Positions 25,695 to 36,100 of a DNA stretch of 64,000 nucleotides are shown piece after piece (position 1 is the first letter of the stretch; every line of letters starts with the position of its first letter). The notes beneath the pieces were generated by a model. That model did no database searches and was not told the DNA's origin. It was given only the letters and a program-made list of their open reading frames with translations. Made by a program: the position numbers and the translations under genes. The stretch is taken from assembly GCA_026129745.1 (NCBI GenBank), contig JAHCHL010000001.1, forward strand, positions 124,001 through 188,000, in the 5' to 3' direction. The DNA is from Fimbriimonadales bacterium. Its GTDB lineage: Bacteria > Armatimonadota > Fimbriimonadia > Fimbriimonadales > ATM1.

Positions 25695-26971
25695 CGGGAC
25701 GCCCTCACTTGATCCGCAATCGGAAGATTTCCAACAACGTGGGCTTGTACCGAGAATTGGACGACTGGTGTTGTGTCGATCATAGCGTTGTTTGCGAACA
25801 ACAACCGCACGTCGCGGAAACGTGAATCGTTGCTGAGGCTCGTCACAAAGAACGACACGCTATCGTTCGATGTCGCTGTCCCTCGAACAGCCATGACTTT
25901 GCCGCGTTCCACACTGAAATTCGTTAGCCACATACCGTCTCCAACATGATTGGTAACGACGGTCAATACGTCTCCCAGCGGTTGGCTGGGAGCAAACGCT
26001 CGTTCCAGAGTTTCGAGGATTCTCCTTTGAGAGAGCACTTTCGCTTCTGCAGCCGAGAGCTTCGATCTCAAAGTTCTTAGCTCAGCCTCTTGCTTTGCTT
26101 TGACGCTCGCTACTTTCGCGTTCGCGTCTCGTTTCTGCAAGTAGACTCCGGTCCAAAGTACGATAGCGATTAGACTCAGCAGCACAGCGATACGGTTTCG
26201 AGATGCGCGCTTCTTCGCCTCCCTTGCCATCGCGACCTTTGGCGATTCCAAATGAACCCCGATGCGTCCTGCGTGGGGTGTTCCAAGGTGCATCGTTGCA
26301 CTTTCTTCGACTGTTTTTGCAGCGAACTGGGACTGCAAACCACCTGTAAACAAAATTGGAATGTCTTCGACTTCCGCTGCAGCAAGAGTCTGAGAGATTT
26401 CTGTTCCGATCACTTCGTCGCTGCCACTTACACTGGTCTCGCGAGAGTAGACAACTTCGCCGTCTCGAACGACGTCGAAAGCCAAACCGCTTCCAGTTGG
26501 TGATACAACGAGGCATCGACTCAATTGCTCTGATTCTGCAATCAATGCAGATCCTAAACAGGCCGGCAGCATCTGCGACGGTTGCAGCCCGGCAGCTGCG
26601 AGTTGCGACCTCAACTCATCTAAGTGCGTTTCCAGAACTGCGAATACGACAGCGAGCCGACCTTCGGAATTGACGTCGTTCGTCAAATGCAGATCAAAGG
26701 CGACTTCATTTTGCGACACAGGCAGCATCTGTTCCAGTTGAAGACCAACAACCTGCCGCACTTCTGCCTTCGAAACGTCCGGTACTCTAAGCACTCTAAG
26801 AAACACCCATCGGCGGGGAACCGCAACGACGACCGGCGAATTGGAGCTGATCAACCCTGCGGCTTCAGTAAGGGTCTTAGCGTTCCATGAGTTTCCAGAC
26901 TGGGGATCGTGAACTAAGAAACCGTTCTGTATCGGCTCAATGACGACGCTTGCGTGTGTTCGAGAGCTCAT
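25691..26971 (-). CDS. fused PilM-like/PilN-like protein (GspL equivalent)
   Basis: A 426-residue protein. Residues 1-235 resemble the actin-like cytoplasmic PilM/GspL domain (VAVPRRWVFLRVLRVPD, VRQVVGLQLEQMLPVS). A membrane helix follows at about 262-281 (RIAVLLSLIAIVLWTGVYL), then a coiled coil and a PilN-type ferredoxin-like periplasmic domain (MWLTNFSVERGKVMAVRGTA). The same split exists in GspL, so this is one protein doing the job of PilM plus PilN. It bridges the GspE ATPase and the periplasmic platform. It overlaps both neighbouring genes by 4 bp. Confidence 0.82.
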   Translation of the reverse strand: MSSRTHASVVIEPIQNGFLVHDPQSGNSWNAKTLTEAAGLISSNSPVVVAVPRRWVFLRVLRVPDVSKAEVRQVVGLQLEQMLPVSQNEVAFDLHLTNDVNSEGRLAVVFAVLETHLDELRSQLAAAGLQPSQMLPACLGSALIAESEQLSRCLVVSPTGSGLAFDVVRDGEVVYSRETSVSGSDEVIGTEISQTLAAAEVEDIPILFTGGLQSQFAAKTVEESATMHLGTPHAGRIGVHLESPKVAMAREAKKRASRNRIAVLLSLIAIVLWTGVYLQKRDANAKVASVKAKQEAELRTLRSKLSAAEAKVLSQRRILETLERAFAPSQPLGDVLTVVTNHVGDGMWLTNFSVERGKVMAVRGTATSNDSVSFFVTSLSNDSRFRDVRLLFANNAMIDTTPVVQFSVQAHVVGNLPIADQVRASR

Positions 26972-28221
26972 GCTGTACCCCCAAAGTCGACGTCAGCTGA
27001 AGGCTCTTCCGGCCATCCCCACTGCAAGATGGCTCTCCAAACCGGCAGGGTTCGATGTGAAATCACCCATGGCTCATCGTTGATGATCCTTACGGTCGCT
27101 TCAATGGCGATTCGCACAGGCCCATGCTGTCCAATTGCGCGGACAATGAATGAACGTGAGTTGACAGTAAGTCTATCGACGACTTGCGCCATCGTCTGCA
27201 CATCCAATCCGGGGATTTCGAACAATGAACCTAAACTCATGATGCCTGTCTGCTGTCTTTGAACGATTGCCGCTGCGATATCCTGGCTTATTCCCGGCAG
27301 CGTGCTGAGTACAGCCTCGCTTGCCGTATTGACGTTGATCAGTCCGTCGAGCTCGCTTGCTCCGGAAACTGTCAGATTGTCAACAATCACACCTGCGTTC
27401 TGCGTGTTTATTCCTGGAATGAGCAATACGTCGCCAAGCCTTTGAAAAGTGCCTTGGGTGTTTCTAATTTGAATAATCTGTGTCGCAAGCTGCAACGGAA
27501 TCCCTCGCGCCACTAATGCTTGCGCAGTCGTTGTGTTGATGTTTAATTTAGTTTGGCCGTCTGCCGCTATGTTTGCGGACCTTGAAACGACTGTGATCAG
27601 TTGCGACAGCACAGCCTCCGTGCCATCCTCATTAAGCAGCGGAGGCGCAGTCGTCTGCAGATTCGTCGGTGCTGCGTTCAGGGTATCTGGAGTGAAACCC
27701 CTGATCAATAGGAGCTCGTCGACACTTTCGAGTGGGCGGAGCCTTGCATTGTAAGGATTCGGAAGCTGATTGTAGTATTCATCCTTGGCACCGCTGGGAC
27801 GCGCAATGAACCCGTCTTCTCTCCAATCAAGCAGCGCCTCAACTTGCTCTAATGTAAGCGGCAGCCTCTCAATTTGCGCTTGCTCCGCAGCGTTGATGTT
27901 AAGGAACGCCGAGGAATCTACAATCTGCAGACGAACGGAACCGGTTGAGTAGATGAATCGCTGCGAACCGATTTCGCCGAACGTCGCCCAAGTGTCTGTC
28001 TCAAGCCAAGGAACTTGTCCGGATTGCAGTTGATCCCTTATCAACGATAAGCAGCGATTGACACCGGTCCAAGCGACGCTCTCTGCCCTTGCAGTGTCCA
28101 TCCGATTCCCTACTGCCCTCATTTCGATCCGCCGTGTGGCAGTGATTCCTGCAAGGATGGCGACCAGCGCAGTCAAGGTGATCAGCGTGAAAACGAATAC
28201 TCCGCCTCTTTGTCGCCTCAT
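26968..28221 (-). CDS. gspK: GspK-type minor pseudopilin with helix-hairpin-helix motifs
   Basis: A 417-residue protein. The N-terminal helix GGVFVFTLITLTALVAIL lacks the Glu at +5, as expected for GspK. FLNINAAEQAQIERLPLTLEQVEALLDWREDGF and the YYNQLPNPYNARLRPLESVDELLLIRG segment are GspK landmarks. Two further ComEA-like helix-hairpin-helix blocks follow (KLNINTTTAQALVARGIP and LINVNTASEAVLSTLPGISQ), so the protein is longer than the usual GspK of about 330 residues. It should cap the pseudopilus tip with GspI and GspJ, which lie beside it. Confidence 0.9.
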   Translation of the reverse strand: MRRQRGGVFVFTLITLTALVAILAGITATRRIEMRAVGNRMDTARAESVAWTGVNRCLSLIRDQLQSGQVPWLETDTWATFGEIGSQRFIYSTGSVRLQIVDSSAFLNINAAEQAQIERLPLTLEQVEALLDWREDGFIARPSGAKDEYYNQLPNPYNARLRPLESVDELLLIRGFTPDTLNAAPTNLQTTAPPLLNEDGTEAVLSQLITVVSRSANIAADGQTKLNINTTTAQALVARGIPLQLATQIIQIRNTQGTFQRLGDVLLIPGINTQNAGVIVDNLTVSGASELDGLINVNTASEAVLSTLPGISQDIAAAIVQRQQTGIMSLGSLFEIPGLDVQTMAQVVDRLTVNSRSFIVRAIGQHGPVRIAIEATVRIINDEPWVISHRTLPVWRAILQWGWPEEPSADVDFGGTA

Positions 28222-28937
28222 TGCGTGGTACCTCCCATCATGAGCGGATTCAATCGCGTGATGTCGCTGTAGCGGAGTTGAACGGTAATGCTTCTTTCGT
28301 TGCCCGGATCTTCCGCATGCGTGTAAACGACACGCACTGCTGCAGGCAGCCTTGGTTCAGGCTGCGCTTCTGTGTCCCAAGCTCCTATCCAATTCTGTCC
28401 GTCAAAGAACTCGAATCGTATGGATTCGACGTTGCTCGACAATAACTCCTCGTAGCCGCCCTGCGTCGGATCGCCGTCTGCAGGCAACTGCCTTCGAATG
28501 AACAATCCTGTTGTGTCGCCTTGCCCAACATAGGGGGTCATCGAAAGCGCAATTTCTTCTGTGCCTGCCGGTGGTCCAAATCGCTCATTGATCTCTTCGA
28601 AAGAAAGTCCACTCGCCAACACCGCTTCGCTTGCAGGTCGGACAGCGGTAAACACAATTGAGTCTGCATTTGTGCCGCTACCGCCTATTAGAACGGATCC
28701 ACCGAGAAAGTAGGACGCCGTTTCATCAGGATCGAGGCTTAGGTATGCACGACCTATAACGTCTCTCAGCGTCTGCTCGAAAGCGCGGTGAGATTGTTCT
28801 CGTTCAATCGAAGCGTCGATCAGCCTCTCTTGAGTTGTCGCTGCTTCAAACGCTCTTGCAAGCGCGAAAGTCATCAGTGCAGTAACCGCAAGGAGAACGA
28901 TGAGTTCGATCGTCGAAACGCCACGCTGACGTCTCAT
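28218..28937 (-). CDS. gspJ: GspJ-like minor pseudopilin
   Basis: A 239-residue protein. The prepilin signal RQRG|VSTIELIVLLAVTAL gives cleavage after Gly6 and Glu at +5, with Val instead of Phe at +1. The C-terminal part (LLSSNVESIRFEFFDGQNWIGAWD, LPAAVRVVYT) is the GspJ-type fold. It is placed between GspI and GspK genes with 4-bp overlaps and would form the tip complex with them. Confidence 0.86.
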   Translation of the reverse strand: MRRQRGVSTIELIVLLAVTALMTFALARAFEAATTQERLIDASIEREQSHRAFEQTLRDVIGRAYLSLDPDETASYFLGGSVLIGGSGTNADSIVFTAVRPASEAVLASGLSFEEINERFGPPAGTEEIALSMTPYVGQGDTTGLFIRRQLPADGDPTQGGYEELLSSNVESIRFEFFDGQNWIGAWDTEAQPEPRLPAAVRVVYTHAEDPGNERSITVQLRYSDITRLNPLMMGGTTQ

Positions 28938-29350
28938 TGCCCTCCTCCTGCAGTTTGTGCTGGTGCTGCACCCACACCATTTTGCGGGACGTACACAATG
29001 CCGCGGACTTCGATGCCGTCGTCATCGCGTCGAGTTGAGGATTTGACGACGACAATTATTTCTCGCAAATTCGTCGCGACGCCTGGTTCGGCTTCTACAG
29101 AGTATGTGTATTCGAGTGGCGAGAAATCTCCTGACAACGGCGCTTGCTCAAACTCTCCAGTTGCAACGACCTCGTCGTATTTCTCTAATGCCAATCGAAG
29201 TTTCAGTTCGCTCTCTTTGGCCTGTGCGCGCGCGGCGTTTATTGAGCCATACGCGCCCATGACTGCTGTAATGCCGACGACTGCGAGCGCAGTCGCGATC
29301 ACAGCCTCGACCAATGAGAAGCCCCGATTACGTACGGCGTTCAAGTTCAC
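28934..29350 (-). CDS. gspI: GspI-like minor pseudopilin
   Basis: The product is 138 residues from a GTG at 29350 with GGAG 6 bp upstream, overlapping gspH by 23 bp. The prepilin box is RNRG|FSLVEAVIATALAVVG. A following helix (ALEKYDEVVATGEF) and a small beta domain fit GspI. A longer frame to 29431 exists, but its extra 27 residues precede the signal and lie inside gspH, so it is rejected. The position between gspH and gspJ supports the assignment more than sequence identity does. Confidence 0.82.
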   Translation of the reverse strand: MNLNAVRNRGFSLVEAVIATALAVVGITAVMGAYGSINAARAQAKESELKLRLALEKYDEVVATGEFEQAPLSGDFSPLEYTYSVEAEPGVATNLREIIVVVKSSTRRDDDGIEVRGIVYVPQNGVGAAPAQTAGGGQ

Positions 29351-29873
29351 CTGCTCTCCATCGGGTTGGTTCGGTATCGGGTTCTGCAGCGCCGCGTGAT
29401 GCACGAATTGAACCGGAGCGGCCGTCGACATCGATTGTCAGCGTCTCAACGGTATCGCGCATTGTAAAGGTAACTCTTCCGCCAGTCGTAGTTCCGTCTG
29501 GATAAAACTCAATTACCAAGTCGTCGCCTCCCACGGATCTGCCAGCAAGCGATCGATCTGTCAATGTGTAACCGGACGGCGGGGAAATCGAGTCGATCTC
29601 TTGAGAATTCTCCGGGTCGATCGCCGGTCTCGATTCCATCGACATTCGTCCCTCGACATCGACTCTGACTGAAACGCTTTCACCGCGCGTGATTGCAGAC
29701 TCCTTTGCAGTTCGCAAAAAAGCAAGCATCTTTCGAACCTGTCCACGTTCGCTTGCGCTCTCCGCACGCTGCGTCAGTCGCGGAGACACAATTGCTGCAA
29801 TCAATGCAAGCAAGACGATAACGATGATCAGTTCGAGAAGTGTGAATCCGTTAGATCTATCCTTCTTCGCCAT
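29328..29873 (-). CDS. gspH: GspH-like pseudopilin
   Basis: The product is 181 residues from the ATG at 29873, giving a prepilin leader of 9 residues, KKDRSNG|FTLLELIIVIVLLAL. The body (GQVRKMLAFLRTAKESAITRGESVSVRVD, LVIEFYPDGTTTGGRVTF) is the GspH/FimT-type fold. An ATG at 29900 would add nine residues and is possible. The gene overlaps gspG by 17 bp and gspI by 23 bp. Confidence 0.88.
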   Translation of the reverse strand: MAKKDRSNGFTLLELIIVIVLLALIAAIVSPRLTQRAESASERGQVRKMLAFLRTAKESAITRGESVSVRVDVEGRMSMESRPAIDPENSQEIDSISPPSGYTLTDRSLAGRSVGGDDLVIEFYPDGTTTGGRVTFTMRDTVETLTIDVDGRSGSIRASRGAAEPDTEPTRWRAGELERRT

Positions 29874-30285
29874 CGATAATGTCCGCAGCGCTGCCTTCAC
29901 CGCCCGGCGCGCCGTCAGAGCCTAAAGACATCAACAAGAACGTGTTCGGCTCACCGCTTGGTCCTGGAAACTCATAAATGTATTCGTTCTCCCACGGATC
30001 CAGCGGGATCGGCTTCGTTGTATAGGGGCCTTGCCAGTTGCGCACGTCCGATGGAGGCGTGCGCAATGCCGCCAGTCCTTCTTCGGTGGTTGGAAATCGC
30101 CCTGTGTCGATATAGAATTGCTGGAGCAAGCCGCTAAGCGTCGAAATGTCGCTCGCAGCTTTTGCGCGCTTCGCTTCATCGCCTCTGCCAACGACTCTCG
30201 GCACGATCAAGGCGGCGAGCACGCCGAGAATCAGAATCACGACCAACAACTCAATCAATGTAAACGCTCTCAGTTTTCGCTTCAT
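29857..30285 (-). CDS. gspG: major pseudopilin GspG
   Basis: A 142-residue protein. The prepilin signal is KRKLRA|FTLIELLVVILILG, with Ala rather than Gly before the cut. The C-terminal domain has QFYIDTGRFPTTEEGLAALR, DPWENEYIYEFPG and LMSLGSDGAPGGEG, the calcium-binding loop of the GspG family. It forms the pseudopilus shaft. It is preceded by gspF with 15 bp between them. Confidence 0.95.
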   Translation of the reverse strand: MKRKLRAFTLIELLVVILILGVLAALIVPRVVGRGDEAKRAKAASDISTLSGLLQQFYIDTGRFPTTEEGLAALRTPPSDVRNWQGPYTTKPIPLDPWENEYIYEFPGPSGEPNTFLLMSLGSDGAPGGEGSAADIIDGEEG

Positions 30286-30300
30286 GTCTATCTCCTTACA

Positions 30301-31509
30301 TTACTTGACAAGGCTTTGCGCCTGGTAAATCGGCAACAAGACCGACAAAACGACAAATCCCACGATGGTCCCCATCGCAAGGACTACCGTTGGTTCTACG
30401 AGCGAAGTCAGCCTTCGCATTCCGTTGTCGACTTCGAAGTCGAGGCTGTCCGAAACCCGAGACAGCATCTTCGGCAGGTCGCCCGTCTCTTCGCCAATTG
30501 CGACCATATGAGTTAAGACTGGTGGAAACGCTCCGGCGTCTCGCATGGCATCTGCAATAGCGCGGCCGTCGCGCACGTCTTCTCTAACTGCTTCGCTCCT
30601 CTTGGCAAATAGCTGGTTTCCGGAAGCAAGCCCTGCGAGATGCAACGATTCGAGAATCGGGACGCCACCATAGACGAGCATGCCTAACACACGCGCATAC
30701 CGTGACACGACCGCCTTCTGAACGATGGGCCCGATCAATGGCGCTTTGAGCAGCGCCGTATCTCTTGAAAGTCGTCCAGCAGGGGTCGCAATCCAGCCCC
30801 TGTACAGAACGACTGCACCAACGATCGCTCCAAGAATGAGCAGTCCATTGGTCGTTATGAAGTCCGTCGTAGCGAGAAGCAGTCGCGTGGAAGCCGGTAA
30901 GTCGCCTCCGAGGTCCGCAAACACTCCGGACATTCGCGGCACGACGAACGTCAGCAAGAACACGACGACCGCAACGGCAGTCAGCGTCAAGACCGTCGGG
31001 TAGGTCATTGCAGACACGATCTGGCTGCGTCGGGTGACTTCCATTTCCTGAAACTCTGCAAGCTTGCCGGCGACTTCTGGAAACTGTCCGCTCGCTTCGC
31101 CAGCTCGCAATGTTTGCGTGTAGACTTCCGAAAAGTACTTGGGGTGCTGTGCGAGCGCTTCTGAAACGGGCATACCGCCGCGAACCGATTCCAGCACTTG
31201 TTGTGCAACGTCTGCCAAAACTGGACTCTCGGATTGTTCTGAAATAACTTGTAGCACTCGGTCGAGCGGAAGTCCAGCAGCAGACAAGTCTGCCATTCGT
31301 CTTGTGAATAGTGAGAGGTCTGAACGTGTTACTCGGCCACGAATAACGTTTGCGGCTTGGACGGGCTTTTGTTCCGACTCTTTGATTTCGACGACGAATT
31401 TGCCGTCAGCCGATATCTTGGAGATTGCGACCTCTTTTGTCTCTGCGTCGACAAATCCGGTCTTTCGCCTGCCGGACGCATCGAGCGCAGTATAGGCAAA
31501 AGTTCGCAT
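30301..31509 (-). CDS. gspF: type II secretion inner-membrane protein GspF
   Basis: A 402-residue protein of standard length. It starts MRTFAYTALDASGRRKTGFVDA, carries two T2SSF domains (RRMADLSAAGLPLDRVLQVI and RVLGMLVYGGVPILESLHLA) and three membrane segments (about 167-190, 216-235 and 370-395). The conserved MVAIGEETGDLPKMLSRVSD is present. GspF is the platform protein that couples GspE ATP hydrolysis to pseudopilus growth. It lies 3 bp after the gspE stop. Confidence 0.95.
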   Translation of the reverse strand: MRTFAYTALDASGRRKTGFVDAETKEVAISKISADGKFVVEIKESEQKPVQAANVIRGRVTRSDLSLFTRRMADLSAAGLPLDRVLQVISEQSESPVLADVAQQVLESVRGGMPVSEALAQHPKYFSEVYTQTLRAGEASGQFPEVAGKLAEFQEMEVTRRSQIVSAMTYPTVLTLTAVAVVVFLLTFVVPRMSGVFADLGGDLPASTRLLLATTDFITTNGLLILGAIVGAVVLYRGWIATPAGRLSRDTALLKAPLIGPIVQKAVVSRYARVLGMLVYGGVPILESLHLAGLASGNQLFAKRSEAVREDVRDGRAIADAMRDAGAFPPVLTHMVAIGEETGDLPKMLSRVSDSLDFEVDNGMRRLTSLVEPTVVLAMGTIVGFVVLSVLLPIYQAQSLVK

Positions 31510-31512
31510 CCG

Positions 31513-33129
31513 TTAGAAGTCCTCCCGTTGCGCGACGCGCAAGACTTCTTCGATTGTCGTTTTGCCAGCAAGTACTGCGTTCTTGCCATCGCCGAGAAGA
31601 GTCCGCATTCCTTGATTGTCGACTGCGTGCTGTTTCATTACACTCGCGGATGCGCGGTCCACGGTCATACGACGAATTGTTTCATCGATCAAGAGAAACT
31701 CAAATAGCCCAGTTCTGCGCCGATACCCAGTCCCTTGGCACTTGTCGCAACCTTCGCCTCGCATCAAGTTGCCGTTTTTCGCCTCTTCCAATGTGATACC
31801 AAGCGATCTGAGCGCGTCTTCCGGCTCCATATGCTTGACGGCGCAGTTGGCACAGTTCTGACGAACCAATCGCTGAGCGACAACTCCGATCAACGAGCTT
31901 GCAGCGAGGTACGGTTCGACGCCCATGTCGAGCAGACGCGTAACGGCGCCCGCAGCGTCGTTCGTGTGCAAAGTGGAGAAAACAAGGTGGCCGGTTAGCG
32001 CTGCATGAATCGAAATCTCTGCCGTTTCATGGTCTCGAATTTCTCCAACCATGATCACGTCTGGGTCCTGTCGCACAATGCTCCTCAATCCGCTCGCAAA
32101 AGTCAATCCGATGTTCGGTCTAACTTGAATCTGTCCGATTCCTGGGACTTGATACTCGACCGGATCTTCGATCGTAAGAATATTCGTCGTCGGCGAATAG
32201 ATCTCTTGCAATGCTGCATAGAGAGTCGTCGACTTTCCGCTACCGGTCGGCCCAGTAACCAAGATGATTCCGTGCGGCTGTGCGATCAGCCTCCGGAACT
32301 TTTCGAATGTGTCCCCGGTCATGCCGAGGTCTGTGAGTCCCAGCATCGCCGTCGACTTGTCTAAGATTCGCATGACGGCTCTTTCACCATACACAGTTGG
32401 CACGATCGAGACACGCACATCAATCTGTCTTCCGGCAATTTGGATCTTGATGCGACCGTCTTGCGGCAAACGCCGCTCTGCGATGTTCATTTCGCCAAGA
32501 ATTTTCAATCGCGACACGATAGCAGCATGCATCCGCTTTGGCGGGCGCATGACGTCGTGGAGCATTCCGTCGATGCGGTAGCGCACTTTTACTTCGCGCT
32601 CATACGGTTCGATATGAATGTCGCTGGCTCCATCGCGAACTGCCTGAGCGAAGACCAAATTGACCATTTGGACGACAGCGGTCTCTCCTGCCATCTTCTG
32701 GAGGTCCGCTAAGTCAGTCGACTCATCGAGCTCCGTGTACCCACTTTCGTCACCGGGAAGACCCTTCATGATCTCCTCGATGAACCGCTCCTCGATCCGC
32801 TCTCGAATAATGGCCGGGTCGGCGAGCACCGCACGGACGGGCTGCCCAAGAAGCACACTCAAGTCGTCGATGGCTTTCAGGCCGGCGACGCTGCCGATCG
32901 CCACGACCAAGACCCCGTCCTCTTCGTCGATCGGCAGGACCTGGTGCTTGAGTGCAAACTCCCCTGGAATAAGCTTTGCGACACTATTGTTAGGGACGGT
33001 CTCGGCTAGGTCCACCTTCGGCAGCCAGGCCCCGACTCCATTTGAGCCGTTCTTGCCGTTTGGGCTTTCATGGGGTCCCAAGCCCACTGCTTGGGCTTCG
33101 GATCCTTCGGTTGCGGCTTTGTCTATCAC
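31513..33129 (-). CDS. gspE: type II secretion ATPase GspE
   Basis: A 538-residue protein. The N-terminal domain (about 45-125) resembles MshEN. Then come DGASDIHIEP (about 166-175), the Walker A GPTGSGKST at 293-301, the Asp box and Walker B DPDVIMVGEIRD at 355-366, and the His box TGHLVFSTLHTNDA. A tetracysteine zinc site is formed by C426/C429 and C461/C464. The start is a GTG with TATGAC 6 bp upstream and no Shine-Dalgarno, so it may be leaderless. It is first in the secretion operon. Confidence 0.96.
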   Translation of the reverse strand: MIDKAATEGSEAQAVGLGPHESPNGKNGSNGVGAWLPKVDLAETVPNNSVAKLIPGEFALKHQVLPIDEEDGVLVVAIGSVAGLKAIDDLSVLLGQPVRAVLADPAIIRERIEERFIEEIMKGLPGDESGYTELDESTDLADLQKMAGETAVVQMVNLVFAQAVRDGASDIHIEPYEREVKVRYRIDGMLHDVMRPPKRMHAAIVSRLKILGEMNIAERRLPQDGRIKIQIAGRQIDVRVSIVPTVYGERAVMRILDKSTAMLGLTDLGMTGDTFEKFRRLIAQPHGIILVTGPTGSGKSTTLYAALQEIYSPTTNILTIEDPVEYQVPGIGQIQVRPNIGLTFASGLRSIVRQDPDVIMVGEIRDHETAEISIHAALTGHLVFSTLHTNDAAGAVTRLLDMGVEPYLAASSLIGVVAQRLVRQNCANCAVKHMEPEDALRSLGITLEEAKNGNLMRGEGCDKCQGTGYRRRTGLFEFLLIDETIRRMTVDRASASVMKQHAVDNQGMRTLLGDGKNAVLAGKTTIEEVLRVAQREDF

Positions 33130-33135
33130 CGGGAA

Positions 33136-33141
33136 GTCATA
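33136..33141 (-). promoter_or_regulatory. possible -10 element TATGAC of the secretion operon
   Basis: TATGAC on the minus strand is 6 bp before the gspE GTG. The arrangement matches the other leaderless-type starts here. No clear -35 hexamer is visible. Confidence 0.4.
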
Positions 33142-33198
33142 CGCAGATTGGGCGGGAAAGTGCGCCGCACAGTAGAAAAATGGGCATTACGCTCAGGG

Positions 33199-36100
33199 CT
33201 AAAACAATAGTCTAAGCGGATTCTTCGGGGTAATTTCGATTCGATCAAGACCTACCATATATCCTGATGAATTGGATTGTTTGCCCGTCAGTGCCACGGT
33301 GACTACATTTCTTCCCTGCCTTAGCTGGACCTCACCAAGGTCAAGGGTTGTAACTTCCACAACTCGGCTATAGCCTGAAAAGGGCCTGGAAACAGCTCCG
33401 GACGAAATCGTGATGTCTCCGTAGTCCGGTGCTCTTGTAAGATAGAGTACGAGACTATACGCGCCGCTGCTAGGCACATCGATAAGAATGGTTAGGGTTG
33501 GCCAGTTGGCACCCCGGCCAGTTGGTGCGCTCGCCGCCCAAAGCAGCTGTGCTCCAGCACTCCACTGGCTTCCAAATGTCCTCATCGATTGAACTGTAAC
33601 TCGTCCAGCCGTTGCAATGGCGGTTGGGACGAGAGATTCACCTTCGAAGACAATTGGCCGCACTCCAGGACCTGTGTCATGGCCCCTCGTTGGATGGTTT
33701 GCGCGCTTGCTTCTCTCTTCACGTGCAGCAACTTCCATCTCGGCCAATGCTCGCCGTGGATACGACAGAAGCGCCTCTCGATCGCGAATCAATGACACCC
33801 GATCACTCAGGCGCTGCAAGTCAACTGCCGAAAACGCCACCGCCATTCGCTCGCTTGATGGGTTGACGTTCGAGTCCAGAGAGTCCAAGAACTCGCTCGC
33901 GGCAGTAAAGGTCATTGTGGGCAACTCACTTGCGCGAAGTGGTGTACTTAGTCGGTACTGAACAAAGGTCGTAAAGTCGTCCGTAGACTTTGCAGGCCTA
34001 AAGAGGACCGTTTCACGTGGATCATATTCAGGTTTGCACCATGGATTTGCAGGGTTTGAAACCACTCGAAAAGTGACTCGAGCGTCTTCAACTAACGAAC
34101 CTGCGGTGATGAAGAATGTGACGCGGCCGTTAGATCCAGTTCGTGCAACCAGTTTCTGTGTTTCCCGATACCCGCGCGCATCATTGCCAAGCCAGAGAAT
34201 CGCTTCGACTTCCGCATTAGCAACTGGTGGGCCTTTCTCAATACCATCAATTGTCAAAACGGTCTCCGTAATTGGTGGAAACGGAGGAATGTGTGGCCCT
34301 GGAATTTTCGTATATTGCGCCTTAAGTTCGGTAGCTTCGGATACGGGCTTCTTGTCTGAACTGTTTATCCAGCTATCCAATTGAACATGATAACTTGCAT
34401 AGGTTGCATAGCCAAGATTGTTATTGGCGACTCCATAGTCTCCGGACGGCAAGGCAACTTCGATGGATCGTTGTCGCAAAACTTCCTGCGCTGCAGCCTG
34501 CTCAGAGGATAGTATATTCATCGTCCCCGCTGTAAAATTCTGAGGAACATCGGCGAACGTTGACATATTGGCTTCAGGCTTGACTAACTTCACTCCAGTC
34601 ACCAACAAAGGAAGGTAAGTCTGTGTTGTATTTGGCACACTTGCCTGGAAATCAATTGTATTAATGCCAGGCTGAAGAAGTCTCTTTACCGGAACATTCT
34701 TGAATGTATAGCTTGATCCTCCTGGCCGAAACTCGTATTCAATCGTTTTTAGGATTGGGGCCGTCCAATTGCCGTTGTCATCTGCATTCAGCACTTGCCA
34801 CTTTGCGTTCGGGTTTGAAGCGGGCCTAAAGAACATGTGTGCGCCCTTTGCAGGGTTGCCGTTAGCGTCGCGAATGCGACCAACCGCCGAGCAAGAGATT
34901 GGCTCACCACTAAGAGTCCTCGGGTAGCTCTCGATTCTAAACCAAATCCTGGCGTGATCTCCTCCGCCAGTCGGATTTCCCTTTGTGTAGTAGTCGGGGC
35001 CCTTTTGGACAATGTCGCGAGTAACACTCTCATCCGCTGGCCAGTAGTTGAGATCGAGGGCGTATCCCCCAACTGGAGTGATATCGACACGATCATCTGG
35101 GCCGTTCAGGCCACCATCTTCGTCCCACACTTCAATCCTAACGGGAACGCTGTCAGGTCTTCCCGTAATCCATCGTGGAAAGAACCAATGGAACGGATGC
35201 ACCTTCTGTGGCCAGATGTCGTCTTCGCCGATTATTGTGCCAGTTGAGAACCACTTATCTGCTACTCTGACCTTTGCATAGAAGTCTGCATCGCTACCGT
35301 AATCAATGTTTGGATCAAGTGCTTCCACTCTGTCGATTCTCACCATAACGACGTAGAATTCCTCTTTCTGCCAATTCTCCCAGAATCTCTTTAGAAGCGC
35401 TGCAGTCATCTTCTCGCCTAAAGGAATCATCGCTTGGGCAGCTGATGTAGCATACTGTTCTGTGTAAATCTGTGGCTTCGGGTTTATCAGCGCGTTTTCG
35501 TCCGTTATCCAGAACTTGGTCGCTGCACCCAGATACGACTTAGACCTCTTTGCAGTCTCAGCAATGTATTGGCCTGGACGAAACTTTGACGTATTGTCGT
35601 ACCAATCACCCAAATCGTTTGCTGATTTAGCGTGCGGAATTTTATCTTGTTCAATCAGCTTGTCGCAAAGACTCTCATACTCTAAGTGGTAAGCGTCCGG
35701 ATACCCGCCATGTCGATTCGTCGCGTGTTGCGGGACTGTCATATCCTGAATGTAATGAAGAGCAATACCTAAGTTTGTCATCGCGCCTTGGCCGTCACCT
35801 TTGCGCATTGCATCGACAGCCTTTGCATAAAAGTAATCGCACATGTCGGTCGCTGCTGGATGCGGTCCGAAAAGCGTGAACAGCTCCCAGGGTCCAAGTG
35901 AAAAGGTATTCAGTGCCGATACGACAGTACTGTACCAACCGGCATCCTTGAAGAGTTGCAAGCCCTTTCCAGTATCCGGATTGTAGAAGTGACTCATCGT
36001 ATTCGCAGGAATCTCAACCTTGAGCTCCCCAAAAGCCCATTCAAGCAAGACTCTTATGCTGTCTGCAAGCCAAGGAAAGCTCGCCGCGATTACAATGTCA

